A stretch of DNA of 64,000 nucleotides from Methylophilus sp. 42. Lineage in GTDB: Bacteria; Pseudomonadota; Gammaproteobacteria; Burkholderiales; Methylophilaceae. Below the pieces are notes generated by a model, which made no database searches, had not been told where the DNA came from, and saw only the letters and a list, made by a program, of their open reading frames with translations. The stretch spans positions 1,302,001-1,366,000 of the forward strand of contig NZ_KB913031.1 of assembly GCF_000384155.1 (NCBI RefSeq). Reading direction: 5' to 3'. Below are positions 29,837 through 39,130 of this stretch, piece by piece. Position numbers and translations under genes: made by a program. Every line of letters starts with the position of its first letter. Position 1 is the stretch's first letter.

Positions 29837-30868
29837 TTATTGAAAGTGATTGTCGTGCGCCACAGATTCTGCGCGTACCGAGAATTTTGAGCGGATCTGG
29901 TTGTGGTATAGATGCAGGTTCTGTTTGATTTGACGCCATGGGTGGCGACTGGCATAGGTGCCCAATACACACAGGCCCGCCAAGATGGCAAACAGCCAGC
30001 TGAGCGGTAGCGGGGCAATATCGTGGCGGGCAGGTTTCTGCGCCTTCATGGCTTGTAGCACGTTGTATGTGCTGTCGCCTTTGATATATTTTGCCCCAAT
30101 CTCTTTGGTCAGGCTTTCCAGATATTCTGTCGACAATTTCGAAATGAATCTGTCGTTATCCCCATAGGCAATATTGTCATCGCGCACACCCAAGGTGCTT
30201 TCTGAAATCTGGGCAATGCCGGGCTGCATGGCAAAGCTCTCGTTAGACCAGTAACCAATCACCTGATTCTCAGGGCTGAGTTTGGGGATGGCCACGCCTT
30301 CTTCTGAGCCAATGCCGACAAACAACCACTCATCACCGCCCTGAAACTCTTCCAGGTTTTTGGTGTTAAACGCGTGCAATTTGGGCGCTTCTTCGCCGTC
30401 AGTAAAATACAGCACTTGCGCGGGCTCAGGCATGGCGCGTACCACTTTGGCCGTCACAAACAGGCTCTCGCGTACGCGGCTATTGCCTGACCAGGCCATA
30501 CGCCAGTCCAGGTGTGCAATCGTATCCTGAATGGCGGCAAAGTTACTGCATACCTCAATCGGTGAATACATGGCGGCTACCGAGTTGCCGGCGAACATGC
30601 CGATACTGACCTTGGTGCCGCAGGGCAGGGAGGCGACGACTTCATGCATCATATTCTGCATATAGGCCATGCGCGTGACCTTTTTACCGTTGAGTGTCAT
30701 GTCTTCGGCGTTCATACTTTGCGAAATATCTGCGATCAAAAAGTAAGCGTAGATATTATGCTTGAACGGGATACTGGGCCGCAGAATGGCGCCCAGCAAG
30801 CATAGCAGGGCCAGTCCGAGCAGGGCGGTGTCACGGTGCTTGATAAAGTGTCTTAGCCAGATCTTCAT
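29837..30868 (-). CDS. mxaL: Methanol dehydrogenase maturation protein MxaL
   Basis: This is a 343-residue membrane protein with N-terminal (about residues 14-32) and C-terminal (about 288-306) helices around a periplasmic von Willebrand A domain. The MIDAS motif is DISQSMNAED near residue 48. MxaL belongs to the set needed to insert calcium into the MxaFI methanol dehydrogenase. It is the last gene of the contiguous minus-strand run R-S-A-C-K-L, 52 bases behind mxaK. mxaD, which follows in some methylotrophs, is not present. Confidence 0.88.
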   Translation of the reverse strand: MKIWLRHFIKHRDTALLGLALLCLLGAILRPSIPFKHNIYAYFLIADISQSMNAEDMTLNGKKVTRMAYMQNMMHEVVASLPCGTKVSIGMFAGNSVAAMYSPIEVCSNFAAIQDTIAHLDWRMAWSGNSRVRESLFVTAKVVRAMPEPAQVLYFTDGEEAPKLHAFNTKNLEEFQGGDEWLFVGIGSEEGVAIPKLSPENQVIGYWSNESFAMQPGIAQISESTLGVRDDNIAYGDNDRFISKLSTEYLESLTKEIGAKYIKGDSTYNVLQAMKAQKPARHDIAPLPLSWLFAILAGLCVLGTYASRHPWRQIKQNLHLYHNQIRSKFSVRAESVAHDNHFQ

Positions 30869-30920
30869 GGAGTGCCAGTCAATAATATTGAGTCAAATGA
30901 TTCACGCGTTACACAACTTG

Positions 30921-31460
30921 TTATGGCAAGCCGTTAGGGATATTGCCCATGATCAGCCCCGGGTTGTCTGATTCGCCGACGCCCGGTGTTGGTTTTTCAG
31001 GTAGCAGGCCCAGTACGCGATCAAAGTTACGGCGCGTCCCCCAATTGCTGTTATCTGCCTTGAGGGCCGTTTTGTAAGAGGTAGCCGCTTGCGACAGCAG
31101 GTATTCGAGTTCGTCACGCGTGCTGTTGTCGTTACCGCCCGTCAGTTGGATCGCGCGCAAAAAGAACATATTGCCTACATTGTGCAAAATGGCCGCTCGT
31201 TGGGTCGGATTGGCCTGGTCTATAAGCTTGGTAAACAGCAAGGTAGACTCTTTATAGCGCTCGTTTTTGCCTAGCCAATAGGCGACAGCAAACTTTGCCT
31301 CAAAGCTTTGCTGGTCGGTTTGCGGGCTTTTGGCGGCCATCACGGCTTCGTTGAAGGCTTCTACTTGCTGTATGCGTTGCCAGCTATAAGCCATAGTGGC
31401 GAGAGATGCGACTGCCACGACCAGCAGGCCGGTTACCAGTTTATTTACGCTGAGCGCCAT
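30921..31460 (-). CDS. mxaK: Methanol dehydrogenase maturation protein MxaK
   Basis: A 179-residue protein with one N-terminal membrane helix (LVTGLLVVAVASLATMAYSW) and a helical TPR-like periplasmic part (FAVAYWLGKNERYKESTLLF, AAILHNVGNMFFLRAIQL). MxaK is required for active calcium-dependent methanol dehydrogenase in methylotrophs; its molecular role is not defined. The start overlaps the end of mxaC by 16 bases, indicating translational coupling. The call relies mainly on position between mxaC and mxaL and on topology. Confidence 0.85.
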   Translation of the reverse strand: MALSVNKLVTGLLVVAVASLATMAYSWQRIQQVEAFNEAVMAAKSPQTDQQSFEAKFAVAYWLGKNERYKESTLLFTKLIDQANPTQRAAILHNVGNMFFLRAIQLTGGNDNSTRDELEYLLSQAATSYKTALKADNSNWGTRRNFDRVLGLLPEKPTPGVGESDNPGLIMGNIPNGLP

Positions 31461-32431
31461 GTGTGTATCTCCAGATATTTAACAGCCAGCAGGAAGGCAA
31501 TCATGACAAATGCAATCCAGTAACACACATTGGTGTAATCATGGCCAGGGATCTTTTCCAGGTATTGAATCGGTTTTTTCTCTTTGCTGTTAATGTCGGC
31601 AATGGCGGCTTCGAGTGATTTTGGATCCGCCGCTTCATAAGCACTAAACGGGGTGCGCAACGTCTGAAAAAACTGATACAGCAACACTTCACTCGGCATA
31701 GGGCCGGCGTAGCTACTTTCGGCGTATTTGGGGTCAAAGATGGTGACGCCGCCAGGCTGGCGCAACACAATCCAGTACAGGCCGATGTTGTAGCGTTGCA
31801 GCCAGTCACGCAGTTTTTGCTGCACCATATCGCTGACACGGCCGGCACCATCCGAAATCAGGATAATCACACGTGAGCCGGAATCCGGCACATCTTTAAA
31901 TAATTCAACCGCGCTGGTTAGGCCGCCACCAATATTGGTTTGAAACAGGGAGTTGCCCGCTGTGGCCTGAATGGCGGATAGCATGGCTTCTTTGTTTTCG
32001 GTCAATGGCAACACGTACATGGCTGAGTTGCTGAATGTAATCAGCCCCATCATGTCGTTGTTACGGTGTTGTAAAAACTGGGTCATGATGCGCGCCGCGG
32101 CCACAGACTTGGTTTCGCCGACATGGCCATCTTTGTCGCCCGCAAACGGGTCGTCCATACTGGCGCTACGGTCCAGTACCAGGCCGATCTGCGCACCGAT
32201 ACCGGTACGCTCGATTTGCTGTTCCAGGCTATGTGGTCCGGCCAGGCCCAAAATGATAAAGACGATGCTGAGCACAGCAAGCACTTTGAGCAAAAAACCG
32301 ATCATGCTGGACAGCGGATCCGGTGGCAGCAAACCTATCCATGAATAATGCTTGCTGTGCGCACGCTCCAGCAATAGCGGCAGCAGCGCCAATGGCAGCG
32401 CCCATAATAGCCAGGGATGTGTGAATGCCAT
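31445..32431 (-). CDS. mxaC: Methanol dehydrogenase maturation protein MxaC (vWA domain)
   Basis: A 328-residue BatA-like protein: N-terminal helices, a von Willebrand A domain with MIDAS DRSASMDD (about residue 88) and TNIGGGL, and a C-terminal helix (CYWIAFVMIAFLLAVKYL). MxaC is one of the accessory proteins for calcium insertion into methanol dehydrogenase, and resembles aerotolerance-operon proteins that work with a MoxR ATPase. The start codon overlaps the mxaA stop (TAATG). The C-terminus overlaps mxaK. Confidence 0.9.
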   Translation of the reverse strand: MAFTHPWLLWALPLALLPLLLERAHSKHYSWIGLLPPDPLSSMIGFLLKVLAVLSIVFIILGLAGPHSLEQQIERTGIGAQIGLVLDRSASMDDPFAGDKDGHVGETKSVAAARIMTQFLQHRNNDMMGLITFSNSAMYVLPLTENKEAMLSAIQATAGNSLFQTNIGGGLTSAVELFKDVPDSGSRVIILISDGAGRVSDMVQQKLRDWLQRYNIGLYWIVLRQPGGVTIFDPKYAESSYAGPMPSEVLLYQFFQTLRTPFSAYEAADPKSLEAAIADINSKEKKPIQYLEKIPGHDYTNVCYWIAFVMIAFLLAVKYLEIHTWRSA

Positions 32432-33411
32432 TATGTTTGCACCTCTGGGCGTAAGCCGCGCTCGCAGTCACGCATGTGACGACAGAATTTTTTCAGCCAT
32501 TGTTTGGGTGGCATGCCTAAGTCCAGCGGCGTTTTGGCATCGAAAAACACCTGGCGCGACAAAGCAAAAAAGCGTTCGATCTCTGGTTTAGCGACGGCGA
32601 AAGCAGGTTTTTCTTGCAGCAGTCGCTCAACGCCATTACCGAACACGCTATGGCCTGCCACTTGATGCAAGGCTTCATGCACGGTTGAAATGGCCTGCTG
32701 TAGGCCTTGCGCATCTTCAGGCAGCTTGCCGATTTTGCGGTAAGCCTTGGCAAAAGCACCTCCCATATACGGCAACCAGGTGCGTGCACCCAATATATAT
32801 AGCAAAGCCAATAGGCTGGCCGCCAACACGCCTGCGGCGATGTTCAGGGCTAATTGCTCTTTGTCTGCGTGCAGTTTGAGCGGTGCGACATAAGGGCTCA
32901 TTTCATTTTTGAGGTTCACTTCGCCATACACCGAAAGCGGTGAGGTGCGGAAGTTAAACGACGGCATGCGGAATTGTTTGATGTCTTTGCTGCCTTGCTG
33001 GCGCAGTTTGACAATCTCGCCTCTTAAAATGGCGGGTTTGGCGACGCGGCCGCTTTTAAACACCTGGTATTCAAGGTGGATGGTATACACGGATTGCTTG
33101 CTTTCATGCTGCTCTTTGACGTCAATCGCGGTTAACTCAATGCCCGATACCTGGCCGCGGTATCTGTGCTCATAACCAACGATAGGCAACGATTCCTTGA
33201 TCAGGTCATAAGGCTGTTTGACGGTCAGTATCATGGTGCGTTGCAGCTTGTCGCCCACCACATAACCGGCATCGCGGCTGGGGTTGATTTCTTTAACGCT
33301 GACAAACTTGCTGTCTACCGAAGGCAGAACTACATCGGCGGAGGTGCTCAAGCTAGTGCAGAGCAAGGTCGATGCGAGAAATAATGACAATAAATGGTTG
33401 CGCGCTTTCAT
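32431..33411 (-). CDS. mxaA: Methanol dehydrogenase calcium-insertion protein MxaA
   Basis: A 326-residue protein with signal peptide (HLLSLFLASTLLCTSLSTSA) and a periplasmic domain containing YRGQVSGIELTAIDV and FRMPSFNFRTSPLSVYGEV. One transmembrane helix follows (about 200-222, LNIAAGVLAASLLALLYIL), then a cytoplasmic helical end. This layout is that of MxaA, needed for calcium incorporation. It sits between mxaS and mxaC with 12 bases to mxaS and a one-base overlap with mxaC. Confidence 0.87.
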   Translation of the reverse strand: MKARNHLLSLFLASTLLCTSLSTSADVVLPSVDSKFVSVKEINPSRDAGYVVGDKLQRTMILTVKQPYDLIKESLPIVGYEHRYRGQVSGIELTAIDVKEQHESKQSVYTIHLEYQVFKSGRVAKPAILRGEIVKLRQQGSKDIKQFRMPSFNFRTSPLSVYGEVNLKNEMSPYVAPLKLHADKEQLALNIAAGVLAASLLALLYILGARTWLPYMGGAFAKAYRKIGKLPEDAQGLQQAISTVHEALHQVAGHSVFGNGVERLLQEKPAFAVAKPEIERFFALSRQVFFDAKTPLDLGMPPKQWLKKFCRHMRDCERGLRPEVQT

Positions 33412-33423
33412 CGGTCGCTTTCC

Positions 33424-34281
33424 TTAGGCAGGCACATATTGGTGAAAGTAATCGGTGAGCAGGTCTGCATCAAACGTGTCTTCCACAAAAAATGGCTGCA
33501 TATCAAATCTCATAAAAATATCTTCAATCGCCCGGCGTCTCGCAGCAAATGCTTCCAGGATGCGTTCACGATAGGAAGCACGCAGAAACAAGGTGCGTCG
33601 CTCGCCGGTTTCCGGGTCGTTGATACTGGTAATGCCAAATTCCGGCAACTGTTTGTATTCAGTGCTATTCCACAGAATGACAGGCACAATATGGTGGCGC
33701 AGCATCAGTAATAGCGCCTCTTCCAGTTGCTCCAGTGGCATATGAAAGTCGGATACCAGGAAGATCAACGCTCGTTCGCGTGGCAGCAGGCGCACGCTTT
33801 CAAGCAAGGCGCCGGCACCGACTTCATTCGGCAGATGGTTTTCCAGGCGGTCCGCCAGGTCGAACATGGTGTGAGGACGCAACGAGAGCGTGCTCAGCCA
33901 TTCGTCATGTACATCATCATCAAAGCCGATAAATCCAACCGGATCCGTATTGCGGCTGGCGGATTGTGCCACCGAACGCGTGATATGGGCGGCGGTGACC
34001 AACTTTGTGTGCGGTGTACCATATTGCATAGAGCCTGACATATCGCACATCACAAACACCGGCGTGGCACTTTTCTGGTTGAAAATACGCACATAGACCT
34101 GTTCCATCGGGTCACGGATGGTCTGGCGAATATCGATCCGGCGCGGGTCCGGGTATGACAGCAACGTGGTGTGACCACGAAACTCCATGCCCATGCCGCG
34201 CTGATTGCTTTTATGGCGGCCTGGACGACGCGAGCGGGAACGCCAGCCAATGTGGTAGCTGAATTCCTTAATGGTTTCCAT
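33424..34281 (-). CDS. mxaS: Methanol dehydrogenase maturation protein MxaS (DUF58)
   Basis: A 285-residue cytoplasmic protein of the DUF58 family. It carries FRGHTTLLSYPDPRRIDIRQ, a vWA-like MIDAS motif (VFVMCDMSGSMQYG, about residue 80) and SDFHMPLEQLEEAL. MxaS is the usual partner of the MoxR-type ATPase MxaR and is encoded directly after it (20 bases). The pair probably acts as an AAA+ chaperone with its vWA adaptor in metal insertion. Confidence 0.9.
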   Translation of the reverse strand: METIKEFSYHIGWRSRSRRPGRHKSNQRGMGMEFRGHTTLLSYPDPRRIDIRQTIRDPMEQVYVRIFNQKSATPVFVMCDMSGSMQYGTPHTKLVTAAHITRSVAQSASRNTDPVGFIGFDDDVHDEWLSTLSLRPHTMFDLADRLENHLPNEVGAGALLESVRLLPRERALIFLVSDFHMPLEQLEEALLLMLRHHIVPVILWNSTEYKQLPEFGITSINDPETGERRTLFLRASYRERILEAFAARRRAIEDIFMRFDMQPFFVEDTFDADLLTDYFHQYVPA

Positions 34282-34301
34282 AACGTTCCAGCAACAAAAA
34301 C

Positions 34302-35318
34302 TTAAGGCGCTGCGACGGCATTGGTAATGCCAGTCAGCAGTTCGCGTGCGATTTCGGTACGACGCATTTCGTAGACCGGGCTAAATACCAGGCGGTGTGC
34401 GATTGTTTCGTGGAACACGGCGTGAATGTCTTCTGGCACCACGGCCTGGCGATTATTGAGCCAGGCGTTGACACGGGCGGCGCGCAGCAACATGCCCATG
34501 CCACGCGGGCTGGCGCCACTTAGTACCAGGCGTTTCATATCGACATTGGATACTTTGACGCCGTAAGCCACCGGGTCTTTTGTCGCCAGCCACAAGTCCA
34601 GCGCATATTTACGCAGGGCAGGGCTGGCCTGGATATTTTCCTGGATGACCTTGGCAAAACTGTTCAACTGGTCAAATTTGAGGACATCGGCGGGCACGTT
34701 GGAAATCAACTGGTCCACATCATGAAAGCGCGTATCAAAAATCAATGATTCCATAATGTCATGTGCAGGCGGCACCACAATCGGAATTTCCATCATGAAA
34801 CGGTCACGCGCTGCAGACGGGATATCAAAGGTTTCTTCACGCTCCACCTGATTGCGGTCAGCAAATACCAGCATGTGCGGGAAGTAGTGCTCTTTATTAA
34901 AGGCAGTCAACGTGCGCTCTGCCATCACGCGCAGCATCAGTGAGTGCACCTGCGGCCGGGCACGGTTGATTTCGTTAAAAAAGAAAATCGATAAATCCTG
35001 GCCAGACATCAGCAACGGGCCAGGGCTCACATGTGGTTTGCCATCTTCACCCAGATAGGTGTGATACACCAGGTCATTCGGCATCAGGTCAATCGTACCT
35101 TCAATTCGCTGGTAACCGCCGCCAATGCCGCGCGTAAAGGCGCGCAGCAAAGTGGTTTTACCCACGCCGACATCGCCTTCAAGCAACACATGGCCGCGTG
35201 CAAATACGGCAGTGGTGATCAGGCGTACTGGATTTTCCTGACCGACGACGACTTTGTTAACTTCCGACTCTAATGTGAGCGCATGAGTACGCCAATCGTT
35301 TAGTTGTTGATCTTGCAT
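34302..35318 (-). CDS. mxaR: MoxR-family AAA+ ATPase MxaR
   Basis: A 338-residue AAA+ ATPase: Walker A GDVGVGKTTLLRAF (near residue 50), Walker B IFFFNEINRARPQ, and a lid domain including LSGASPRGMGMLLRAARV near residue 270. MoxR proteins act as chaperones for metalloenzyme maturation; this one heads the mxaRSACKL operon. It is divergent from fabA. The structural genes mxaFJGI, which precede mxaR in classical clusters, are absent. Confidence 0.92.
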   Translation of the reverse strand: MQDQQLNDWRTHALTLESEVNKVVVGQENPVRLITTAVFARGHVLLEGDVGVGKTTLLRAFTRGIGGGYQRIEGTIDLMPNDLVYHTYLGEDGKPHVSPGPLLMSGQDLSIFFFNEINRARPQVHSLMLRVMAERTLTAFNKEHYFPHMLVFADRNQVEREETFDIPSAARDRFMMEIPIVVPPAHDIMESLIFDTRFHDVDQLISNVPADVLKFDQLNSFAKVIQENIQASPALRKYALDLWLATKDPVAYGVKVSNVDMKRLVLSGASPRGMGMLLRAARVNAWLNNRQAVVPEDIHAVFHETIAHRLVFSPVYEMRRTEIARELLTGITNAVAAP

Positions 35319-35585
35319 GCCTGATTTCCTGATAAGGTTGAATGTATAGATTGCGCTGAATTGTAACTAATTTGTAATTGAAAACCGCTTGATGATGCGA
35401 AATTATCCTTTAAAGCCTGATAGGCTGGTCATTATCAAGTTGTAAAATTCAGTAACAATTTAGTGAATACTACCTATATTCTTCTAAAAAGTATACAGGT
35501 CGGTATAGTTATTGGATGACAAAAAGCTTTCACTAAACGCAATTTCCGGCGAAAATATTGTTTTATACTAAAAATCTAAAAATAC
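35319..35585. promoter_or_regulatory. Intergenic region between mxaR and fabA
   Basis: 267 AT-rich bases between divergent operons, so it must hold promoters for mxaRSACKL and fabAB. A dyad TATAC-N6-GTATA lies at 35492-35507 (reads TATACAGGTCGGTATA), resembling TetR-family operators. No coding frame is evident. Confidence 0.45.
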
Positions 35586-36101
35586 ATGACTAGAAAAAGT
35601 AGTTTCAGCAAAGAGGATTTGTTGGCGTGCGGTCGCGGCGAAATGTTCGGCGAAGGTAACGCACAATTGCCATTACCACCAATGCTGATGTTTGACCGTA
35701 TCGTAAAGATTTCTGACGAGGGTGGGAAATACGGCCAGGGCGAAATTATTGCAGAGCTCGATATTCGTCCTGATTTGTGGTTTTTTGAATGCCACTTTAC
35801 TGGTGACCCGGTGATGCCTGGCTGTTTGGGCCTGGATGCCATGTGGCAACTGGTTGGCTTCTTCCTGGGTTGGAAAGGTGGTCCTGGCCGCGGCCGTGCC
35901 CTGGGTTCTGGTGAAGTGAAGTTTACCGGCCAGGTATTGCCATCAGCCAAGCTGGTGCGCTACCACATTGATTTAAAACGTGTGATCATGCGCAAGCTGG
36001 TGATGGGGATTGCCGATGCACGTATGGAAGTGGATGGCCGCGAGATTTATAATGCCAGTGATTTGCGTGTCGGTTTATTTACCAGCACGGACAATTTCTA
36101 G
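35586..36101 (+). CDS. fabA: 3-hydroxydecanoyl-ACP dehydratase/isomerase
   Basis: FabA dehydrates 3-hydroxydecanoyl-ACP and isomerises the trans-2 to the cis-3 double bond, the branch point to unsaturated fatty acids. The 171-residue hot-dog protein has the catalytic region [20 protein letters not shown] (His near 79, Asp near 93) and [17 protein letters not shown]. fabB follows after 36 bases; the fabA-fabB pair is the classical anaerobic route. Confidence 0.96.
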   Translation: MTRKSSFSKEDLLACGRGEMFGEGNAQLPLPPMLMFDRIVKISDEGGKYGQGEIIAELDIRPDLWFFECHFTGDPVMPGCLGLDAMWQLVGFFLGWKGGPGRGRALGSGEVKFTGQVLPSAKLVRYHIDLKRVIMRKLVMGIADARMEVDGREIYNASDLRVGLFTSTDNF

Positions 36102-36137
36102 TCGTCTTTACAGTTTTTGAAGTGAATGGGAGGCGCA

Positions 36138-37364
36138 ATGCGTCGCGTAGTGATTACAGGATTTGGTATCGTATCAAGTCTTGGTAATAACAAACAGGAA
36201 GTACTGGATAGCCTCAAAGCAGGCCGCTCCGGTATTACTTATCAACCTGAATATGCCGAGCGCGGTTTGCGTTCGCATGTGGCAGGCTCGATCAAAAATC
36301 TGGATGTTGAAGCCTTGATTGATCGCAAGCTGTTGCGTTTTATGGCCAAGGGTCATGCTTACGCCTGGCTGGCGATGCAGGAAGCGATTGCTGATGCAAA
36401 TCTGCCGGAAGAGCTGGTTTCAAATGTACGTACCGGCCTGATCGTCGGTGCAGGTGGCACGTCTACTGAAAGTATGCTGGACGGCACCAATACACTGGCA
36501 GAAAAAGGCATTCGTCGTGTTGGCCCTTATATGGTGACTAAAACCATGAGCAGCGGAATTGCCGCTTGCCTGGCGACGGGCGCTAAAATCAAGGGTGTGA
36601 ATTACGGCATCAGTTCTGCCTGTTCAACCAGTGCGCACTGTATTGGCGCGGGTGTTGAGCAAATTCAACTGGGCAAGCAGGATATCGTGTTTGCTGGCGG
36701 TGGTGAAGAAGAACACTGGACCATGAGCTATCTGTTTGATGCCATGGGTGCATTGTCGAGCAAATATAACGAAACGCCTGAAAAAGCGTCGCGTACCTAC
36801 GATGCCGATCGTGATGGATTTGTGATTTCTGGCGGCGGCGGTATCGTTATACTGGAAGAGTATGAGCACGCCAAAGCACGTGGCGCACAGATCTATGCCG
36901 AAGTGATTGGTTATGGTGCAACCTCAGACGGTTACGATATGGTGGCACCAAGTGGTGAAGGCGCTGTGCGCTGCATGCAACAGGCATTGCAGGGCATTAA
37001 TCCGGAAGAGATTGACTATATCAATACGCATGGCACCAGCACGCCGGTGGGCGATACCAAGGAGCTGGAAGCGATTCGTGCGGTGTTTGGTGATAACAGC
37101 AAGACAGCGATTGCCTCAACAAAATCCTTATCCGGCCACGCTTTAGGCGCAGCTGGCGTGAATGAGGCCATTTATACCTTGCTAATGATGCAACACGGTT
37201 TTATTGCGGCATCTGCCAATATTGAAACGCTGGATCCGGCAGCAGAAGGCTTGAATATCGTGCGGAGCCCGATTGCTTCTGCGCGGATTCAAACTGCATT
37301 GTCCAACAGTTTTGGTTTTGGCGGCACCAATGCCACACTGACTTTATCGACCAAGAGTCTGTAA
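36138..37364 (+). CDS. fabB: 3-oxoacyl-ACP synthase I
   Basis: FabB elongates cis-3-decenoyl-ACP and other acyl chains. The 408-residue thiolase-fold protein has the catalytic Cys in [14 protein letters not shown] and the two His in [11 protein letters not shown] and [12 protein letters not shown], with [12 protein letters not shown] near the end. The ATG at 36138 is preferred to that at 36126 because GGGAGG lies between them as ribosome site and the family starts MRRVVITG. Confidence 0.96.
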   Translation: MRRVVITGFGIVSSLGNNKQEVLDSLKAGRSGITYQPEYAERGLRSHVAGSIKNLDVEALIDRKLLRFMAKGHAYAWLAMQEAIADANLPEELVSNVRTGLIVGAGGTSTESMLDGTNTLAEKGIRRVGPYMVTKTMSSGIAACLATGAKIKGVNYGISSACSTSAHCIGAGVEQIQLGKQDIVFAGGGEEEHWTMSYLFDAMGALSSKYNETPEKASRTYDADRDGFVISGGGGIVILEEYEHAKARGAQIYAEVIGYGATSDGYDMVAPSGEGAVRCMQQALQGINPEEIDYINTHGTSTPVGDTKELEAIRAVFGDNSKTAIASTKSLSGHALGAAGVNEAIYTLLMMQHGFIAASANIETLDPAAEGLNIVRSPIASARIQTALSNSFGFGGTNATLTLSTKSL

Positions 37365-37385
37365 AGTCTCTGCAAGCATTGAACA

Positions 37386-37421
37386 GGCAGTGTGTTGATA
37401 AAACACGCTGCCTTTCTTTTT
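37386..37421. terminator. Terminator after fabB
   Basis: GGCAGTGTGTT / AACACGCTGCC form an 11-bp stem with one G-U pair, loop GATAA, then TTTCTTTTT. It lies between convergent fabB and the pseudopilin gene. Confidence 0.8.
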
Positions 37422-37433
37422 GAGCTTTGCTTA

Positions 37434-37931
37434 TTAACAGCCAGTGCTGTCTATGGAGACACTTAGACCGGCGGTATTGGCTGACCCTGTGGAAATAATG
37501 TATTCCAGTTTGCAGTGATTGCTATCCCTGGCGCCTTGCAGGGTATAGGTGGCGCGATTGGTATCAGACAGCGCTGGCTGCACTGAGAATTTGCCAGCAT
37601 CCACTAGTTGAGACAAGCTGCCAGCGCCATCTTCATTGCCCAGCCAGCCGACCGGGTAGCCGTGACTAAAATAGATCGTATTGCCTTCGATGACGGCCGA
37701 CGGTGTAGTCTGATTGCCGTCACATTGCGGGTCTGACATGCATACACCCTTGGCCATCGTCGCGACCGATAGCACATTGGCTTTGAACGATTGCAAGGCT
37801 GCCAGCCTGGCTTGTGTATCAATCTGCGAGATGCGCGCATAGGCAGTCACCGCCAGCGCTGATAGAATCAGCATGACGACGATCATTTCGATCAGCGTAA
37901 AACCAGATTGGATGCGTGAAATTTTTTTCAT
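37434..37931 (-). CDS. Type II/IV pseudopilin-like protein
   Basis: A 165-residue protein with a prepilin leader: positively charged MKKISRIQSG, cleavage after Gly10, then FTLIEMIVVMLILSALAVTA with the conserved Glu5. The globular part has four cysteines (GVCMSDPQCDG, HCKLEY, final STGC). Such proteins are minor pilins of type IV pili, type II secretion or MSHA-like systems and are processed by PilD. The gene stands alone here without pilus genes, so the system it serves cannot be named. Confidence 0.85.
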   Translation of the reverse strand: MKKISRIQSGFTLIEMIVVMLILSALAVTAYARISQIDTQARLAALQSFKANVLSVATMAKGVCMSDPQCDGNQTTPSAVIEGNTIYFSHGYPVGWLGNEDGAGSLSQLVDAGKFSVQPALSDTNRATYTLQGARDSNHCKLEYIISTGSANTAGLSVSIDSTGC

Positions 37932-38010
37932 TGCACGCGATCTTATCGTATGCAGTCTGCGTGATTGTCAATTTTTGTCGAATGTTGCAAGTGTTAAATA
38001 AGGCTTACAA

Positions 38011-38556
38011 ATGCGTCTTTTAAAAGGCTTCTGTCGTATAGTTTTGCTAGGGTTGTTGCTGACTCACTGTGTGAGTATGGGCGGTCGTACAGTGAAAATG
38101 AACACCGCCCAGTTACAGCAAAAACTCAATCACAAGCTGGCAAAGCCACTCACCGTGATGAAGGTGTTTCATGTCCAGCTGTCTAATGCGCTGGTTTCAC
38201 TGGATCCGGCATCGGGCAGAATTCATACTTTGATGGATGCCAGTGTGCAAAGTGATTTGTTATCCAGCGTCACGACTGGCAAACTGGGTGTGTCGGGTTT
38301 GGTCAAGTTTGACCAGGCACGCAATGCGGTTGTGCTTGACCAGCCTGCCGTGGATTCCTTCAAGCTGGATGGCGCCAATAGCGAGTGGAATGGCCTGGTG
38401 CAGCAATTGGCTCAAAGTCTGAGTGGCAAATGGCTGAACCAGCTAGTGTTATATGAAGTCAAGCCCGAGGATTTAAGCTACGCGGGGCGTCAATATCAGC
38501 CAACGGATTTGCAAGTGACGGCTGATGGTTTACAGGTGACGCTCAAGCCACAGTAG
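38011..38556 (+). CDS. DUF1439 lipoprotein (YceB-like)
   Basis: A 181-residue protein with an N-terminal hydrophobic segment (IVLLGLLLTHCVSMGG). THC is a poor but possible lipobox Cys. The body matches the DUF1439/YceB type: an elongated beta domain with helix, TAQLQQKLNHKLAKPL followed by alternating beta strands and a repeated VKFDQARNAVVLDQPAVDSF segment. In E. coli YceB is an outer-membrane-linked lipoprotein of unknown role. Moderate confidence in the family name. Confidence 0.68.
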   Translation: MRLLKGFCRIVLLGLLLTHCVSMGGRTVKMNTAQLQQKLNHKLAKPLTVMKVFHVQLSNALVSLDPASGRIHTLMDASVQSDLLSSVTTGKLGVSGLVKFDQARNAVVLDQPAVDSFKLDGANSEWNGLVQQLAQSLSGKWLNQLVLYEVKPEDLSYAGRQYQPTDLQVTADGLQVTLKPQ

Positions 38557-38564
38557 TCAGGCGT

Positions 38565-38957
38565 TTATACGGATTCTGCCAGGTGGGATTCCAGTAGCAG
38601 CGCCGCAACCACCTTGCGGCCTTCAGCGGTCAGGATGTTGAAGGTGCGGCAGGCCGCAGCCGTGGTCATGCATTCTACGGCGATGTGCGCTGACAGGAAT
38701 GCTTGTGTGTGCCGAGGGTGAATAAAACGCTGTTTATCGCCCGTACCAAGCAATACCACTTCCGGACTAAAATCCAGTATCGCAGCTAATTGCTGCGCAT
38801 CCAATGTTTCCCACGCTCCCTGAAACCAGTCTGTACTTAAGGCCTGTTCGCTGACAATCACCGGCTGCGCATAGCGCTGGCGATTAATGATCACCGCGTC
38901 GCTATCGACGCCATTAATTTGATATTGCTGTTCGCTGGTATGTAGGTGTAGTTTCAT
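38565..38957 (-). CDS. Mth938-like domain protein
   Basis: This 130-residue protein has the compact alpha/beta fold of the Mth938/DUF498 family, also called Xcc1710-like. Signatures are YQINGVDSDAVIINRQRYAQ, PEVVLLGTGDKQRFIHPR and VECMTTAAACRTFNIL. Bacterial members have no defined function; the human homologue NDUFAF3 assembles complex I. It is divergent from alaA and converges with the DUF1439 gene. Confidence 0.87.
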   Translation of the reverse strand: MKLHLHTSEQQYQINGVDSDAVIINRQRYAQPVIVSEQALSTDWFQGAWETLDAQQLAAILDFSPEVVLLGTGDKQRFIHPRHTQAFLSAHIAVECMTTAAACRTFNILTAEGRKVVAALLLESHLAESV

Positions 38958-39130
38958 AAGCTGTAATCGTGACGCGCCTGCAAATTGCCCATGATGAAAA
39001 TTCCGTTTAAATCTACCGATTCAGAGTCTGGCAAAGGCCTAAGGTTCATTGATGTAGCAAGGGTTTGCAGGTAGAATGAAAGTTTTACTTTAAGAGCTTA
39101 ACACACGCCAGATGTGTTTGTTAACCAGCG

